Assembly (NCBI GenBank): GCA_021790935.1
Contig: JAJYFL010000014.1
Location: 1-61,667, forward strand
Direction: 5' to 3'
Source of the DNA: a bacterium
GTDB taxonomy: Bacteria; Vulcanimicrobiota; Vulcanimicrobiia; Vulcanimicrobiales; Vulcanimicrobiaceae
DNA length: 61,667 bases
Shown here: positions 37,427 through 45,613 of the stretch, piece after piece
Position numbering within the stretch: position 1 is the first letter of the stretch
How the letters are laid out: every line of letters begins with the position of its first letter
Notes under the pieces: model-generated
Told to the model about the DNA's origin: nothing
The model's database searches: none
The model's input: only the letters and a program-made list of their open reading frames with translations
Made by a program: the position numbers and the translations under genes

Positions 37427-38161
37427 ATGCGAACGCTCGCGTTTCTCGTTGCGGCCGCCTCGGCGCATGCGCCTACTTGTAACGCGCATCCGGCGTACGC
37501 CCTGCGCGCGCTCGTCGTGCGCCTGCCGGTCACGCCGGCTGGGCGCGGAAGATACGAGGCCGCGGCCCGCGTGAGCTTCGTCGTCGTGACGGTGCAGCGC
37601 GCGCACGTGCCGGCGGGCAACGCTGCCATGCGCGATCACGCGCGCGGGCACGAGACGATCGCCCTCCGCTACGCGCGCGATTCGGCGGGCACCGTGACGG
37701 CCATCCGCGCCACGCCGGCGGCCGCGGCGCGCGCGCTCGCCGTGGCGATCGCGCAGTTCTCGCAGCAAACCGGCAGCGAACTACGGCGCGAGGAGACGCT
37801 CTACGACGCCGTCACGAGCGACGGCGCAACGCAGGACGAAGGGCCGCGCTACGGCTTCCCCGGCGGCCCCGACGCGACCGAGCCCTGCGGCCGGCCGTTT
37901 GGAGCGCGCGCGGCAGCGCCGGCTCCGAAGCGGAGCGCGGCGAACGGAAGGGCGAGTTCGCAGAGCGTAACGATCGCATTCACATTCGCGTTCGAAGCCG
38001 TCGTCGCGTCGGGAAGATACCGGAATACGATCGTGAGCGACGCGAGCACCAGCATCCACGCGACGCGCGACTCGATCGCTATGAACGCGACCGGCAGAAT
38101 CCATAGCGCGTACCATGGATACGGGTTAGGAATCGCGAGCCACAAGCCCAGCGCCATATAG
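37427..38161 (+). CDS. Small secreted protein; 3' part overlaps an opposing gene
   Basis: The first 150 residues look like a real exported protein: signal MRTLAFLVAAASAHAPTCNA, then ALRALVVRLPVTPAGRGRYE, DHARGHETIALRYARD and YDAVTSDGATQDEGPRYGFP. The His-rich DHARGHE resembles exported metal-dependent or DUF922-like proteins, but I cannot name the family. After residue 150 the frame runs over the 3' end of the glycosyltransferase on the other strand for 313 bp and the composition becomes that of a shadow frame; the true stop may have been lost. TATACT lies 7 nt before the ATG. Confidence 0.5.
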   Translation: MRTLAFLVAAASAHAPTCNAHPAYALRALVVRLPVTPAGRGRYEAAARVSFVVVTVQRAHVPAGNAAMRDHARGHETIALRYARDSAGTVTAIRATPAAAARALAVAIAQFSQQTGSELRREETLYDAVTSDGATQDEGPRYGFPGGPDATEPCGRPFGARAAAPAPKRSAANGRASSQSVTIAFTFAFEAVVASGRYRNTIVSDASTSIHATRDSIAMNATGRIHSAYHGYGLGIASHKPSAI

Positions 38162-39288
38162 AGCGCACCTTCGCGCGTTCCGCGCGCCGCGAGCACGACG
38201 CCGTAGCACGCCAGCGCTCCCGCGGCGGTCAGCACGAGCGCCGCGCCCAGCGGCACGGCGAGCGCCGGCGGAACGACCGCGTGCAACGCGCGCGCGAGGA
38301 GATACTGCGCCGAGAACTGCGGCTCGTAATGCCCGTGCGGAACCAGCACGTTGCGCACGCCCCATTCGAACGGAAGGGAGACGATCGCGACGAAGAGCGC
38401 GCCGGCCGCCGCGCCAGCGACGACGCGCGCGAATCTCGAGCGATCGCGCCATTCGAAGGCGGCGAGCGCCGCCGCGGCCGCGAGGCCGGGCGCTTTGATC
38501 AGCGCCGACGCCGCGATTGCAAACGCACCGCTCGCTAGCCGGCCGCGCCGTGCGAGCACGAAGCCGGCCAACACCACCGCCAGCAAAAGCGCGTCGTTGT
38601 GGCCCTCCGCAGCCGACCAGATCGCGACGGGGTTGAGCGCGATGCCGATCGCCGCGGCGACGCGATGGGTAGGCGGGAATCCCACCATCGCCGCGTAGAG
38701 CAGCGGTGCGCAGGCGACCAGCGCGAGCGATGCGAGTATGCGTAATCCGAGGAGTTGCGCGGCAACGCCGCAACCGTGCAGCGCGCCGACGACGAGGCTC
38801 GCGATCCAGACGAACGCCGGGCCGTAGACGCAGACCGGCGGCGGGTTGCCCCACTGCCAGATCGCGGCGGCGAAGAGCGGGTCGTGCGCCGTGAGGCGCA
38901 GGTGGGCGTAGGGGTCGATGCCGTGCAGCGCCATCGCGCCGTACGCGCCGTACGCGTAGGCGTCGCTCGAGAAGATGACGGGAAAGGCGAGTGCCGCCGC
39001 GAGTGCGAGCGCGCTCGCGATGCAGGCGTCGCGCACCGCCGCGCGCGCGCCGGCGTACTCGCCGCGCAGCGCCGCGCGCAGCAGGAGCGCGTAGACCGCG
39101 CTCGCGGCGGCGACCGCGATGAAGAGCGCGAGCCACATCCACGCGCCGAAGCTCTGCCAGTAGGTGACGACCGCGACCGGCTGCGCGAGGCCGGCCGCCG
39201 CCGCCGCAGGCGCGCCGGCGAGCCAGTAACGGCACGCGAGGCCGCCCACGACGAACGAGAGCGGTACCAGCAGCATGGCGCGCATCAT
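37849..39288 (-). CDS. GT-C fold membrane glycosyltransferase (mannosyltransferase-like)
   Basis: About 479 residues with roughly 11 transmembrane segments. FSSDAYAYGAYGAMALHGID, then PYAHLRLTAHDPLF is the loop signature of polyprenol-phosphate-mannose-dependent alpha-mannosyltransferases and related GT-C enzymes, with the acidic residue after the first helix. SAAEGHNDALLLAVVLAGF and LAIPNPYPWYALWILPVAFI are also typical. It likely adds a sugar to a surface glycan. It overlaps the O-antigen ligase-like gene by 4 bp and reaches the end of the opposing gene at 37427. Confidence 0.8.
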   Translation of the reverse strand: MMRAMLLVPLSFVVGGLACRYWLAGAPAAAAAGLAQPVAVVTYWQSFGAWMWLALFIAVAAASAVYALLLRAALRGEYAGARAAVRDACIASALALAAALAFPVIFSSDAYAYGAYGAMALHGIDPYAHLRLTAHDPLFAAAIWQWGNPPPVCVYGPAFVWIASLVVGALHGCGVAAQLLGLRILASLALVACAPLLYAAMVGFPPTHRVAAAIGIALNPVAIWSAAEGHNDALLLAVVLAGFVLARRGRLASGAFAIAASALIKAPGLAAAAALAAFEWRDRSRFARVVAGAAAGALFVAIVSLPFEWGVRNVLVPHGHYEPQFSAQYLLARALHAVVPPALAVPLGAALVLTAAGALACYGVVLAARGTREGALYMALGLWLAIPNPYPWYALWILPVAFIAIESRVAWMLVLASLTIVFRYLPDATTASNANVNAIVTLCELALPFAALRFGAGAAARAPNGRPQGSVASGPPGKP

Positions 39289-40598
39289 GCGTGCGTTCGC
39301 GCGGTTCGCGCAAGCTCGGCGGCGCCGAGCGCGAGCACGACGAACCACCAGCCTCCGACCTTTGGATAGAAAATCAGGTAGTCGACGATCTGGTGCAGCG
39401 CGAGAGCGATGCTGGCGGCGAAGGCCCCGGCGATCAAGGGTGCCGCAGCGCGTTCGCGCGCGAAGCTTGCGATCGAGCTCCACACCATATACAGCGTCGC
39501 CGCGAGCGACGGAATGCCGCCTTCAACGAGCGATTGGATGTAGAGGCTGTTCGCGTGCGTGCGAACGCCGTGCAGGCCGACCAACGGCAGTTCGAGCTGG
39601 TAGTTCCCCGCGCCGACGCCGAAGAACGGTCGGCGGCGCCAGAGGTCGTAGGCCGCGCGCCACAGTTCGGCGCGCGTGCCGACGCCGCCGGAGTAGTTCG
39701 TGCCGTGGATCGCACCGCCGCGAAAGAACGGGGAGGCGTGGGTGCTGTAATCCCAAAGGCTGGCGACCGTGCCACCGACCGCGAGGCCGCCGAGCATCGC
39801 CAGTAGCGGCGCCCCCAAATTACGGCGATAGACCAGTGCGATCGTGAGCGTCCCTGCAAGCGCGCCGATGGCTCCGGCCCGCGAAAACGTGAGCACGTCG
39901 GTACAGACTGCGAGGAAGAGCGCGATCAGCAGCGCGGGCGTCGCTTCTTCGATGGCGAGCGCGAAGAGTAGCGGCAGCGAGATATCGAGATACCCGGCGA
40001 GTTGATTGGGCCCTTCCAGCGGGCCGGCGATGCGCGGCGCCGGGTGCCCGTTGAGGTACAGGCCCGAGGGCGCGCCGAGGAGTTCTTGCGAAAGGGCGAG
40101 CAGCGTGACGGCAATGCTTACGCCGACGATCGCGGCGCGCAGCATGCGCGGATTGGGATCCGAGCGATAGGCCGCATAGACCGTCGCAAAGAGCGCGGCG
40201 TATTCGAGCGCCTTCAACGTTTCGCGCAGCGCCGGGCGTAGGTAGGTGGCCTGCGCGATGGAGAGCGCGGTCGCCGCCGCCACCAGCAGCGCCGCGATCA
40301 GGAGCCGCCGTGCTGCGGGTTCGCGCAGCGATGCGAAGGCCCCCGGCCGCGCGCTCAGCCCGAGGATGGCCGCGAGCAGCACGACTTTTGGGAACGTGAT
40401 CGTGGTGCCGAAGATATCGCGGTAGAACGCGAACGGCTGGATGGCTACCAGCGCGCAGACGCCGTAGGACGGCCGCCGCATCGTCACGAGCGTTACGGCG
40501 ATTGCGACGGCGACGTACGCGATCGCCGCGAGCGTTCCGAGCGGCGCGTACGTAATTGCGTGATAGACGACCGGATGCAGCAGAGCCTGAATGGGCAC
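39285..40598 (-). CDS. O-antigen ligase/Wzy family membrane protein
   Basis: A 437-residue multi-pass protein. The family Wzy_C segment is LTFSRAGAIGALAGTLTIAL, a large periplasmic loop follows (YSTHASPFFRGGAIHGTNYS, RRRPFFGVGAGNYQLELPLV), and THANSLYIQSLVEGGIPSLA is the usual H-x-x-xL motif. Members join O-antigen or other glycans to a lipid carrier, or polymerise them. With the GT-C gene next to it, it forms a small surface-polysaccharide operon, divergent from the pyrimidine phosphorylase gene. Confidence 0.82.
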   Translation of the reverse strand: MPIQALLHPVVYHAITYAPLGTLAAIAYVAVAIAVTLVTMRRPSYGVCALVAIQPFAFYRDIFGTTITFPKVVLLAAILGLSARPGAFASLREPAARRLLIAALLVAAATALSIAQATYLRPALRETLKALEYAALFATVYAAYRSDPNPRMLRAAIVGVSIAVTLLALSQELLGAPSGLYLNGHPAPRIAGPLEGPNQLAGYLDISLPLLFALAIEEATPALLIALFLAVCTDVLTFSRAGAIGALAGTLTIALVYRRNLGAPLLAMLGGLAVGGTVASLWDYSTHASPFFRGGAIHGTNYSGGVGTRAELWRAAYDLWRRRPFFGVGAGNYQLELPLVGLHGVRTHANSLYIQSLVEGGIPSLAATLYMVWSSIASFARERAAAPLIAGAFAASIALALHQIVDYLIFYPKVGGWWFVVLALGAAELARTARTHA

Positions 40599-40640
40599 GC
40601 AGCGGGCTTCGCTGGAAGTCTGGAGAAACCCACGCGCACG

Positions 40641-41918
40641 ATGGATGAAACGAGCATGCGGCGCGCGATCGAGCGCAAGCGCGAGGGCGAGACGCTCTCA
40701 GGCGGCGACTGGGAGGCGATCGTCGCCGGCTTCATGGCCGGTTCGGTCGACGACGCGCAGATGGCGGCGCTCTGCATGGCCTGCCTCTGGCGCGGCATGA
40801 CCTTCGAAGAGGCTTACGCGTTGACGCGCGCGATGGTCGATAGCGGCGAGACGATCGCGTTCGACGGGCCCGCAACGGTCGTCGACAAGCACAGCAGCGG
40901 CGGCGTAAGCGACATCGTCTCGCTGGTAGCCGTTCCGCTGGCAGCCGCGTGCGGCGTGCGCGTCGCCAAGCTTTCGGGCCGCGCGCTCGGCCATACCGGC
41001 GGCACGATCGACAAGCTCGAAACGATTCCCGGCTTCAACGTGAACCTCTCGATCGACGCGTTCAAGCGGCAGGTCGAGCGCGTCGGCTGCGCGATCGCCG
41101 CGCAAAGCGAGACGCTAGTCCCCGCCGACAAGCGCATCTATCGCTTGCGCGACCACACCGGCACGGTGCCGGTGATGGGCTTGATGGCCGCATCGATCGT
41201 CTCGAAGAAGATCGCCGGCGGCGCGCAGGCGTTCGTCTTCGACGTAAAGACCGGCCGCGGTGGATTCATGCAGGACGCGCGCGCCGCTCGCGAGCTCGCC
41301 GGGTGGCTGGTCGAGATCGCGCGCCGTTTCGGCCGCCGCGCGACCGCATTCGTCACGAACATGGACGAGCCGCTCGGCCACTCCATCGGCACCGGCATCG
41401 AAATAATCGAAGCCCGCAACTTCCTCTCCTGTCATCCTGAGCCTGTCGAAGGACAAGAGCCCCCCGAAGGACGCGAGCACACGCTCGTGCTGCGCATCGT
41501 TGAAGCGATGCTCGAAGCGGCCGGCATCGAGGGCGGCGCAGGCCGCGTGCGCGCCGCGTTGCAGAGCGGTGCCGGATACGAGAAGCTCGTCGAGATGGTC
41601 GAGGCGCAGGGCAGTTCGCGCGCCGCGCTCGAGTCGCTGCACGTTGACGCAAATCCAAGCGTGGTTGCGAGCTCGCGCGCGGGCTGGGTGCGCGCGATGG
41701 ACGTCGTGCGTCTCGGAAACGTCGGCCGCCGTCTTGCCGAACACGACCCGGCCGGCGGTCTGCGCGTCGCCGTGCGCATCGGCGACCACGTCGAACGCGG
41801 CGCGCCCCTCGCCTACGTCTTCGGCACCGATCGCGATGCCGCGCGCTCCCTCGAATCCGCCTTCGAGATCGTCCCCGAAGTTGTCGCCCCCACCCCCGTC
41901 ATCGTGAGCTCGTCGTGA
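40641..41918 (+). CDS. deoA: Pyrimidine-nucleoside (thymidine) phosphorylase
   Basis: A 425-residue enzyme of nucleoside phosphorylase family II. Motifs: VDKHSSGGVSDIVSLVAVPL, AKLSGRALGHTGGTIDKLET, IPGFNVNLSIDAF, YRLRDHTGTVPVMGLMAASI, VSKKIAGGAQAFVFDVKTGR and TNMDEPLGHSIGTGIEIIEA. It cleaves pyrimidine nucleosides with phosphate. The REP-like repeat at 41430 is translated in frame as LSCHPEPVEGQ, a peptide insertion in the C-terminal part. Start at 40641 is preferred; the frame is open up to 40560 but would cross into the opposing gene. Confidence 0.93.
   Translation: MDETSMRRAIERKREGETLSGGDWEAIVAGFMAGSVDDAQMAALCMACLWRGMTFEEAYALTRAMVDSGETIAFDGPATVVDKHSSGGVSDIVSLVAVPLAAACGVRVAKLSGRALGHTGGTIDKLETIPGFNVNLSIDAFKRQVERVGCAIAAQSETLVPADKRIYRLRDHTGTVPVMGLMAASIVSKKIAGGAQAFVFDVKTGRGGFMQDARAARELAGWLVEIARRFGRRATAFVTNMDEPLGHSIGTGIEIIEARNFLSCHPEPVEGQEPPEGREHTLVLRIVEAMLEAAGIEGGAGRVRAALQSGAGYEKLVEMVEAQGSSRAALESLHVDANPSVVASSRAGWVRAMDVVRLGNVGRRLAEHDPAGGLRVAVRIGDHVERGAPLAYVFGTDRDAARSLESAFEIVPEVVAPTPVIVSSS
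41430..41453 (+). repeat. REP-like repeat inside pyrimidine phosphorylase gene
   Basis: GTCATCCTGAGCCTGTCGAA at 41431-41450, followed by GGA, is the widely known bacterial REP-like sequence. It is in frame (peptide CHPEPVEG), so the gene tolerates it as an insertion. Another near-identical copy is at 49427 and degenerate ones in ileS and mfd. Confidence 0.75.
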
Positions 41919-41936
41919 CATGCGGGTAGCACCGCG

Positions 41937-42209
41937 TTACTGTCGGCGATAGATGTCTTTGCGGGGGCCGACTTTGAGGACGAACACGCGCAGCACCTCG
42001 TCGGCCACCGCGTAAATCACACGGTAATCTCCGATGCGCAGGCGCATCTCCCCGCCGCCGCCTTCGAGCTGCTTGGAACCGGGCGGACGCGGCTCTCCCG
42101 CAAGTTTGCCGATCTTTTTCAGGATGCGGCGCTGCACGTTTGACGGCAGTCTCTCAAGCGTCTTGAAGGCGGAGGGCGCGTATTCGATGCTATAGGCCGA
42201 GTCGCGCCT
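41937..42209 (-). CDS. RelE/ParE-family toxin, start codon unresolved
   Basis: The frame reads SIEYAPSAFKTLERLPSNVQ at the N-terminus and LRIGDYRVIYAVADEVLRVF, then VLKVGPRKDIYRR at the C-terminus, a RelE-type toxin of about 85 residues. It overlaps the antitoxin stop. No ATG, GTG or TTG precedes the conserved N-terminus: the open frame begins at 42209 after a TGA; the nearest codon in the right place is ATC at 42188, and a GTG at 42137 would drop the first strand and helix. Either a rare start is used, coupled to antitoxin translation, or the gene is decaying. Confidence 0.65.
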   Translation of the reverse strand, partial: RRDSAYSIEYAPSAFKTLERLPSNVQRRILKKIGKLAGEPRPPGSKQLEGGGGEMRLRIGDYRVIYAVADEVLRVFVLKVGPRKDIYRRQ

Positions 42210-42456
42210 TCACTTCCTCATGCGAAAGGGTGCCGTGCTGCCTGATCTCTTCGCGGGCGGCACGGGCATCCGCAACGTCTTCCGCGTCTTCCAGCCTGTG
42301 CAGCGCCTCTAGCGCCGCAAGCGACACGAGCGCCGCGATCGGCTTGCCACGCCGCGTAAGAACGAGCTCCTCGTCGCCGAACGCGACGCGATTGACGATC
42401 TCGCTGCTATGCACGCGCAGGTCGGTCGTCGGGATAGTAGTGTATTTTATAGCCAT
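42190..42456 (-). CDS. Phd/YefM-family antitoxin
   Basis: An 88-residue antitoxin. N-terminal DNA-binding part IPTTDLRVHSSEIVNRVAFG, then DEELVLTRRGKPIAALVSLA is the Phd/YefM fold; the C-terminal half is the toxin-binding tail (EEIRQHGTLSHEEVKARLGL). ATG 42456 is used, with AGGAAC in front and a TTGACG-17-TACGTT promoter 9 nt upstream. Toxin gene follows in overlapping frame. Confidence 0.85.
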   Translation of the reverse strand: MAIKYTTIPTTDLRVHSSEIVNRVAFGDEELVLTRRGKPIAALVSLAALEALHRLEDAEDVADARAAREEIRQHGTLSHEEVKARLGL

Positions 42457-42465
42457 TTTGTTCCT

Positions 42466-42494
42466 AACGTACATTTCCACGAGGGCGCCGTCAA
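42466..42494 (-). promoter_or_regulatory. Promoter of the phd-relE pair
   Basis: Minus strand TTGACG (42494-42489), 17 bp, TACGTT (42471-42466), 9 nt before the ATG at 42456. It lies close to, and divergent from, the arsR promoter. Confidence 0.5.
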
Positions 42495-42508
42495 GGGCGC
42501 CGTAGGGC

Positions 42509-42537
42509 TTGACTATAATATGCTAATATACTAATGT
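42509..42537 (+). promoter_or_regulatory. arsR-hyf promoter with AT-rich operator
   Basis: TTGACT (42509-42514), 17 bp, TAATGT (42532-42537), 9 nt before the arsR GTG. The spacer is a 17-bp near-palindrome TATAATATGCTAATATA (42514-42530), strikingly AT-rich in this genome and well placed as an ArsR operator. A start codon this close to the -10 box implies a leaderless or very short leader. Confidence 0.65.
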
Positions 42538-42546
42538 AGTGATGTT

Positions 42547-42867
42547 GTGCTGCGCGATTTCAAGGCGGAGATGTTCAAACTGCTGGCCCATCCGATGCGG
42601 ATCGGCATCTTGGACGCGCTGCGGGATGGGGAGCTCACGGTTGGGGATCTCCAGCAACGTCTCGCCGCCGAGCAGTCGACCGTCTCGCAACACCTTGCGA
42701 TGCTGCGTACCGGGGATTTCGTGCAGGCGCGCCGGGAGGGAACCTCGGTCTGGTATACGGTCTCCGACGCCGGCGTTTGGCAACTGCTGGATACCGCCCG
42801 GTCCATCTACGAGCGCCGGCTCGAAAAGAACCATGCGATGCTCGACGCCCCGCGACCGCGCCCTTGA
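42547..42867 (+). CDS. ArsR-family transcriptional regulator of the hyf operon
   Basis: A 106-residue winged-helix repressor. KAEMFKLLAHPMRIGILDAL, then the recognition helix AEQSTVSQHLAMLRTGDFVQ and the wing ARREGTSVWYTVSD are typical of ArsR/SmtB. It has no cysteine, so it is not a cysteine-based metal sensor. Its TGA overlaps the hyfB TTG start, so it is translated with the hydrogenase genes and probably controls them. GTG 42547 is the only start in frame. Confidence 0.88.
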   Translation: MLRDFKAEMFKLLAHPMRIGILDALRDGELTVGDLQQRLAAEQSTVSQHLAMLRTGDFVQARREGTSVWYTVSDAGVWQLLDTARSIYERRLEKNHAMLDAPRPRP

Positions 42868-44732
42868 CGCTTCGAGTTAGCGGCGTCGCCCTGACGCTGG
42901 GCGTCGCGCTCCTGGCAGCCTTCCTGGCAGCCCTCAGCCTAGCCCATGGGAACCTCGCCTTCGCATCGCTCCACGGGCCGCTGCCGATGCTGCAGCTCGA
43001 TTTCGGAGTCTCGCGGCTGGCGGTCCCCTTTCTTGCCGTCCTCGCTCTGCTGGCGACGGCGGTCGCGCTGTGGAGCCTGCGCCGCGGCGCGCCGATCGAC
43101 GCCGCGCTGATCGGCCTCTTCGCAGGCGCCATGCTCTTGGTTCTCATCGCGCAGAGCGTCGCTTCGTTCTTCGTGGCATGGGAGGCGATGTCGCTGGTCT
43201 CGGCGTTCCTCGTCGCCGCGCACCACGAGCAACGCCGCGTGCGGCGCGCGACCTTCGTCTATCTCGCGGTCGCGCAGACCGGTGCGCTCTGCGTCCTGGT
43301 GGCGCTCGCGATCCTCGCGCTGCAGGCGGGGAGCCCGTCTTTTGCCGCAATCGCTCACGCCGCGCCGGCGCTCTCGGCGGCTACGCGCAACGCGGTCTTC
43401 GTCCTGGCGCTGCTCGGCTTCGGTTCGAAAGCCGGCTTGCTGCCGCTGCATTTTTGGCTGCCGCGCGCGCATCCGGTCGCTCCCGCCAACGCATCGGCGA
43501 TGCTCTCGGGTGCGATGCTGAAGGTAGCGCTCTACGGATTGTGCTTGGTCGTCTTCGAACTCGCCGCCCCCGCAACCGCCGCCTGGGGAGTCGCACTCGT
43601 ACTCGTTGGAACGGCGAGCGCGGTCGGCGGCGTTCTCTACGCGCTCGTTGACCACGATCTCAAGCGGCTGCTCGCGTATCACTCCGTCGAGAACGTCGGC
43701 ATCATCGTCATCGGGATCGGCGTCGCCGTCGTCGGGCTCGCCTCCGGCAACGCTGCTGTGGCGGCCCTCGCGCTGACTGCGGCGCTCTTTCATACGATCA
43801 ATCATGGCCTCTTCAAGGGGCTGCTCTTCTTGGGCGCGGGGACGGTGATCGATGCGGAGGGGACGGCCGATTTGGAGCGTCTCGGCGGCGTCTGGGCTCG
43901 CCTCGTCTGGACCGCGCCGCTCTTTCTCATCGGTTGCGCCGCGATCGCCGGCCTTCCGCCGTTCAACGGTTTCGCTTCGGAGTGGATGACCTTCCAAAGC
44001 CTCGTCGCCGGCCTGCACCTCGGAACGCTCTCGGTGCGGCTGGTGCTCCTTGCGTCGATAGCCGGCTTCGCCTTGACGGGCGGCCTCGCCGCCGCCTGCT
44101 TCGTGAAGGTCTTCGGCGTCGTCTTTCTCGGCCGCGCCCGCCGCGCGCTGCCGCCGGCCACCGCCGCCCGCGAACGCGTTGACGCGTCAACTTTCGGTCT
44201 AGGCTTTCTCGCCGCGCTCTGCACGCTCTTGGGGCTCGCGCCGATGCTGGCCGTCGCTCCGCTCGAACGCATCGCCGCGGGGATCGTGGGCGGCGTGCCG
44301 ATAGCGCTGCCGGCACTTCCCACGCTGCCGCTGACGTTGGCGATCGTGCCGCTGCTCGGAGCCGTGGCCGCCGCGGTTCTGGCCGCACGGCGGGGCGTGC
44401 GCCGCGTCTCGACCTGGACCTGCGGCTCACCGGTTACCGCGGCGGCGCAATATACGGCCACCGCTTTCTCGAAGCCGCTGCGGACGATCTTCGCGTTCGT
44501 GCTCTTTCCGGAACGCCGCCGCGTGCTCGAGGCCGGGACCTCTCCGTGGTTCCCGCTGCAGATCCGTTACCGTACCGAGAGCCGCTACGTGATCGACGAG
44601 GTCGCGCGCCGCCTCTCGGGCGCGGCCTTGCGCCTCTCGCGCCGCACGCGCGCGCTTCAGAGCGGAAGTTTGCGGCTCTACGTCGCCTATGCGCTGGCGG
44701 CGCTCGTCTTGGCGGTAGCGCTCGCCCGATGA
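42864..44732 (+). CDS. hyfB: Hydrogenase-4 component B (NuoL/N-like antiporter subunit)
   Basis: A 622-residue membrane protein with about 15 helices, of the proton antiporter-like family. LLPLHFWLPRAHPVAPANAS, then AMLSGAMLKVALYGL, DHDLKRLLAYHSVENVGIIV and HTINHGLFKGLLFLGAG are the canonical HyfB/HycC stretches with the ion-path Lys and His. The C-terminal part (TWTCGSPVTAAAQYTATAFS) is specific to HyfB-type subunits. Start TTG 42864 gives a TTGA overlap with arsR; upstream frame is the arsR shadow. Confidence 0.92.
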   Translation: MTLRVSGVALTLGVALLAAFLAALSLAHGNLAFASLHGPLPMLQLDFGVSRLAVPFLAVLALLATAVALWSLRRGAPIDAALIGLFAGAMLLVLIAQSVASFFVAWEAMSLVSAFLVAAHHEQRRVRRATFVYLAVAQTGALCVLVALAILALQAGSPSFAAIAHAAPALSAATRNAVFVLALLGFGSKAGLLPLHFWLPRAHPVAPANASAMLSGAMLKVALYGLCLVVFELAAPATAAWGVALVLVGTASAVGGVLYALVDHDLKRLLAYHSVENVGIIVIGIGVAVVGLASGNAAVAALALTAALFHTINHGLFKGLLFLGAGTVIDAEGTADLERLGGVWARLVWTAPLFLIGCAAIAGLPPFNGFASEWMTFQSLVAGLHLGTLSVRLVLLASIAGFALTGGLAAACFVKVFGVVFLGRARRALPPATAARERVDASTFGLGFLAALCTLLGLAPMLAVAPLERIAAGIVGGVPIALPALPTLPLTLAIVPLLGAVAAAVLAARRGVRRVSTWTCGSPVTAAAQYTATAFSKPLRTIFAFVLFPERRRVLEAGTSPWFPLQIRYRTESRYVIDEVARRLSGAALRLSRRTRALQSGSLRLYVAYALAALVLAVALAR

Positions 44733-45613
44733 GCTACCTTCAAGCGATAGCGATCTTCCAAGCGATAGCGATCGTCGCGCTCGCGCCGCTGCTGCAGGGT
44801 GCGATGAAACGGCTGCGCGCGCGGCTGCAAGGGCGTCCCGGGCCGAACGTCATCCAGCCCTATCGCGATCTGATCAAACTGTGGGGGAAGGAGGCGCTCT
44901 TACCCGAGGGTGCCTCGATGCTCGCGGTTATCGCGCCGGGGGTCGTGCTCGGCGTCGCGCTAACGTTCGCAGCCGCGATTCCGCTCGCCGCGCCCGCTGC
45001 CGCGAGCGTCATCGATATCGTCGCGCTCGTCTTTCTGCTTGCGCTCGGGCGATTCGTGCTCGGCTTGGCCGCGCTCGATACGCGCAGCGCCTTTGCCGGA
45101 ATGGCGGCGAGCCGCGAGATGACTTTCAGCAGCCTCGTCGAGCCGGCGCTGCTCCTTGCGCTGCTCGGCGGCGCCGCGCTCGGCTACGGCACGGGATTCT
45201 CCGCGCTGCTGCGCGCGCCGTTCGGGCTGGCCGGCCTGCTGGCGTTCGCCGCATTCTTTCTCGTTCTGCTGGCGGAGACGGCGCGCGTCCCCATCGACAA
45301 TCAAGAGACGCACTACGAGCTCACGATGATTCATGAAGGGCTCGTCCTCGAATATGCCGGCTGGCAGCTCGCGGGGCTGCAGCTCGCGGCCTACGTGCGG
45401 CAGCTGAGCTGGTTGCTGCTGGCCGCGTTCTTGCTTCCCGGCAGTGCGTGGTGGGCGCACGTTCTGTACGTCCCCGCTCTGGCCGCCGCAATAACGCTCG
45501 TCGAGAACGCCTCCGCGAAGGTGCGGTTGTTCGAAGTGCCCCAGCTGCTGCTCATCGCCTTTATCCTGGCGGCGACGAGCATCGGGCTGCGCCTGCTGGG
45601 AGTGCTCGCGTGA
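44729..45613 (+). CDS. hyfC: Hydrogenase-4 component C (NuoH-like)
   Basis: A 294-residue NuoH/HycD-like subunit. RLQGRPGPNVIQPYRDLIKL, AFAGMAASREMTFSSLVEPA, and the quinone-site-like FLVLLAETARVPIDNQETHY followed by ELTMIHEGLVLEYAGWQLA are diagnostic. It anchors the soluble hydrogenase arm to the membrane. ATGA overlap with hyfB; the stop shares one base with the hyfE start. Confidence 0.93.
   Translation: MSYLQAIAIFQAIAIVALAPLLQGAMKRLRARLQGRPGPNVIQPYRDLIKLWGKEALLPEGASMLAVIAPGVVLGVALTFAAAIPLAAPAAASVIDIVALVFLLALGRFVLGLAALDTRSAFAGMAASREMTFSSLVEPALLLALLGGAALGYGTGFSALLRAPFGLAGLLAFAAFFLVLLAETARVPIDNQETHYELTMIHEGLVLEYAGWQLAGLQLAAYVRQLSWLLLAAFLLPGSAWWAHVLYVPALAAAITLVENASAKVRLFEVPQLLLIAFILAATSIGLRLLGVLA

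Noticed and set aside
37849-38161. C-terminal half of the 244-residue plus-strand frame at 37427 as a real domain
   Set aside because: It mirrors the coding strand of the glycosyltransferase and has shadow-like composition; only the first 150 residues are considered likely.
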